64,000 nt of DNA from Streptomyces specialis (lineage in GTDB: Bacteria > Actinomycetota > Actinomycetes > Streptomycetales > Streptomycetaceae): positions 647,485-711,484 of the forward strand of contig NZ_LN929895.1 in NCBI RefSeq assembly GCF_001493375.1. The letters are read 5' to 3'. Each line of letters begins with the position of its first letter. Position 1 is the first letter of the stretch. A program made the position numbers and the translations under genes. Shown here piece by piece: positions 61,665-64,000 of the stretch. The notes below the pieces were generated by a model. The model was given only the letters and a program-made list of their open reading frames with translations, was not told the origin of the DNA and ran no database searches.

Positions 61665-61696
61665 TTGACTCCCCAGCCGCACGCAGTGCCTACTCT
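61665..61696 (+). promoter_or_regulatory. Promoter of the two-component system, probably leaderless
   Basis: TACTCT (61691-61696) is a good -10 placed seven bases before GTG 61704. TTGACT (61665-61670) is the only -35-like word but its spacing is 20 bases. The GTG has no proper ribosome site, which fits a leaderless message. Confidence 0.45.
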
Positions 61697-61703
61697 GGGT
61701 GAC

Positions 61704-62915
61704 GTGAACAGGCTCTACGATTTCCTGCGCCGGCACCCGACATGGGTCGACGGCTTCTGGGCCTTCGTATTGCTGATGTCATCCTTCCTGACAATCGCCG
61801 TGCAGGGCGAGACGGGGTACGAGGGGCCGGAGCTGCGCGGCATGGCCGTCTCCCTCGTCCACGCCGCCGTCGTCACCTGGCGCCGCGCGGCGCCGCGGAA
61901 GATGCTCGGACTCGCCTTCGCCGGCGGCCTGTTCCAGCTCGTCGCCGACGTGCCGCCGCTCCCGTCGAACTTCGCGTTCCTCATCATCACCTTCACCGTC
62001 GCCTGCGGCACCGACCGCGGCCTGTCGCGGCTGGCGCTGGCCGGTGCCCTGCTGGCGCCCACGGTCTCCACGCTCCGCTGGCCCGGCGAGGCCGAGGGTG
62101 AGACGCCGGTCGAGACGGTCGTCTCCGTGCTGTTCCTCACCATCGCGTTCTGCCTCGCCTGGGTGCTCGGGGACTCGCTGCGCACCCGCCGGGCGTACTA
62201 CGCGGAGCTGGAGGAGCGCGCCGCCCGGCTGGAGCAGGAGCGGGAGACGCAGGCCCGGATGGCCGTCGCGGCCGAACGCGCCCGGATAGCCCGCGAGCTG
62301 CACGACGTCGTCGCGCACAACGTGTCGGTGATGGTCGTCCAGGCCGACGGCGCCGCCTACGTGCTGGACACCGCGCCGGAGCAGACCCGCAACGCGCTGC
62401 ACACCATCTCCGGCACCGGCCGCCAGGCGCTCACGGAGATGCGCCGGCTGCTGGGCGTGCTGCGCGGCGAGGACCCCGCCGCCGGCTCCCTGGACTACGT
62501 GCCGCAGCCCGGCGTCGAGCAGCTCGCCGATCTCGTGGACCAGGTCAGGGACACCGGGCTGCCGGTGGACTTCCGCATCGACGGCACGCCCAGGCCGCTG
62601 CCCAGCGGCGTGGAGCTGACGGCGTACCGGATCGTCCAGGAGGCCCTGACGAACACCCGCAAGCACGGCGGCCCCGACGTCGGCGCGACGGTCCGGCTGG
62701 AGTACGGCAGCGACGCGCTGACCGTTCTCGCCGAGGACGACGGCCGCGGCGCGCAGCACGAGCTGTACGGGGAGCGCGGGGCCGACGGCCTCGGCCAGGG
62801 GCTGATCGGGATGCGGGAGCGGGTCGGTATGGTCGGCGGCGTCCTGAAGGCGGGCCCCCGGCCGGGCGGCGGTTTCCGGATCAGTGCCACGCTGCCGCTG
62901 GCAGCCAACGACTAA
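61704..62915 (+). CDS. Two-component sensor histidine kinase, NarL-type (HisKA_3)
   Basis: A 403-residue kinase. Residues 15-160 hold about five membrane helices without a large extracellular loop, so it probably senses a membrane signal. A coiled linker follows (AELEERAARLEQERETQARM). The phosphorylated His200 is in ARIARELHDVVAHNVSVM. The HATPase has YRIVQEALTNTRKHGG (N box), DDGRG and GLGQGLIGMRERVGMVGG. GTG 61704 is the start; the next gene, 16 bases downstream, is its partner regulator. Confidence 0.9.
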   Translation: MNRLYDFLRRHPTWVDGFWAFVLLMSSFLTIAVQGETGYEGPELRGMAVSLVHAAVVTWRRAAPRKMLGLAFAGGLFQLVADVPPLPSNFAFLIITFTVACGTDRGLSRLALAGALLAPTVSTLRWPGEAEGETPVETVVSVLFLTIAFCLAWVLGDSLRTRRAYYAELEERAARLEQERETQARMAVAAERARIARELHDVVAHNVSVMVVQADGAAYVLDTAPEQTRNALHTISGTGRQALTEMRRLLGVLRGEDPAAGSLDYVPQPGVEQLADLVDQVRDTGLPVDFRIDGTPRPLPSGVELTAYRIVQEALTNTRKHGGPDVGATVRLEYGSDALTVLAEDDGRGAQHELYGERGADGLGQGLIGMRERVGMVGGVLKAGPRPGGGFRISATLPLAAND

Positions 62916-62931
62916 CCGAGGGGGACCGGCC

Positions 62932-63609
<678 letters not shown>

Positions 63610-63708
63610 CGCCGTACGCCCGGGGGCGGCGGGCGGCCGTAGCATGGAGCGACGTCCGGTACCGAAGACACGGACCGGAACGCCTGACCGAAAGAGGCAC
63701 GAGCCGTC

Positions 63709-64000
63709 GTGAACGCCGCCAACGCCCCCCGGGGCACCGAGGCGCGTGACCGCCCCGCCCGGCTGCGCGTCGGCGTCGTGGGCGCCGGCCGCGTCGGGCC
63801 GGCGCTCGCCGCCGCGCTGCGCATGGCGGGCCCCCGGCCGGGGGCCGGGGCCGGCGTCTCCGACGCCGCCCGCCGCCGCGCCGAGGCGCTGCTGCCCGGC
63901 GTGCCGCTGGTCGCGCCCGACGAGGTGCTGGCCCGCGCCGATCTGGTGCTGCTCACCGTCCCCGACGACGCGCTGCCCGGGCTGGTCGCCGGGCTGGCCG
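63709..64000 (+). CDS. Rossmann-like/DUF2520 protein, N-terminal part
   Basis: The gene runs off the end of the window. GTG 63709 gives NAANAPRGTEARDRPARL, then RVGVVGAGRVGPALAAALRMAGP, a GxGxxG dinucleotide-binding start, and VLARADLVLLTVPDDALPGLVAGLA. This is the pattern of the Rossmann-like/DUF2520 proteins that precede panC in streptomycetes and resemble pyrroline-5-carboxylate or ketopantoate reductases. About 97 codons are visible. The ribosome site is GAAAGAGG, some 11 bases upstream. Confidence 0.75.
   Translation, partial: MNAANAPRGTEARDRPARLRVGVVGAGRVGPALAAALRMAGPRPGAGAGVSDAARRRAEALLPGVPLVAPDEVLARADLVLLTVPDDALPGLVAGLA

Overview
The window is very GC-rich, with strong third-position GC bias, frequent GTG starts, GGAGG-type ribosome sites and leaderless promoters. 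Protein content (SigB-type sigma factor, WhiJ-type XRE/DUF397/ATPase triad, MreB-like protein, MarP protease, DUF2342 metalloprotease, orphan NuoD2, and the tilS-hpt-ftsH-folE run) points to the chromosome of Streptomyces or a close relative. No phage, plasmid, transposase, CRISPR array, rRNA or tRNA gene was seen. No stretch longer than about 300 bases lacks a gene.

Layout. 1-8.3 kb: end of a carboxylate-amine ligase, a small basic protein, a divergent WYL regulator/MFS exporter pair, an arylamine N-acetyltransferase, a methyltransferase, a scramblase-like protein and an SGNH hydrolase. 8.3-16.6 kb: zinc-ribbon membrane protein, a PhoD phosphatase pair, VOC protein, secreted phosphodiesterase, a broken gamma-glutamylcyclotransferase-like gene, MarP protease, DoxX protein. 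16.8-22.9 kb is a redox/stress block: SigB-type sigma factor, cupin, AhpD-like protein with its Rrf2 regulator, three quinone-oxidoreductase-type enzymes and an ArsR regulator. 23.1-30.8 kb: lipoamide dehydrogenase, paired CrcB fluoride channels, MreB-like protein, an ABC exporter and two DJ-1-superfamily proteins. 30.8-34.2 kb: DUF3048 lipoprotein and a Zur-type zinc-sparing ribosomal protein cluster (S14, L28 / L33, L31) with a CobW-like gene. 34.2-41.1 kb: WhiJ-like triad, PadR-DrrAB unit, ThrE-type exporter, SMR exporter. 41.2-49.3 kb: housekeeping run ppa, dacB, metalloprotease, tilS, hpt, ftsH, folE. 50.2-54.1 kb: glycine betaine/choline-type ABC transporter. 54.1-57.2 kb: DUF3180, folK and folB on one strand, folP and an NTF2-like gene on the other. 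57.4-64 kb: two PH-domain proteins, nuoD2 with a MidA-type methyltransferase, a two-component system and a partial Rossmann/DUF2520 gene.

Regulation can be read from the DNA in several places: a Zur-like box between rpmB and rpmG, two SoxR-like boxes (in front of the oxidoreductase at 19.4 kb and the ABC exporter at 28.8 kb), a palindrome shared by the WhiJ-like genes, a repeated operator between padR and drrAB, and dyads at the WYL/MFS, Rrf2/AhpD and ArsR/oxidoreductase promoters.

Sequence quality matters here. Three sites (14334-14366, 39310-39342, 42147-42179) resemble the Nextera/Tn5 library adapter, and each interrupts a gene that otherwise looks intact. The dacB site is flanked by a 17-bp duplication whose removal restores the frame. 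An in-frame stop in the CobW-like gene, a frameshift in the glycine betaine ATPase and a missing dacB stop may also be consensus errors. I found no clearly new multi-gene system. The strongest biological leads are the SoxR-like pair, the zinc-sparing ribosomal cluster, the WhiJ-like operators and the NuoD2/MidA-type pair.
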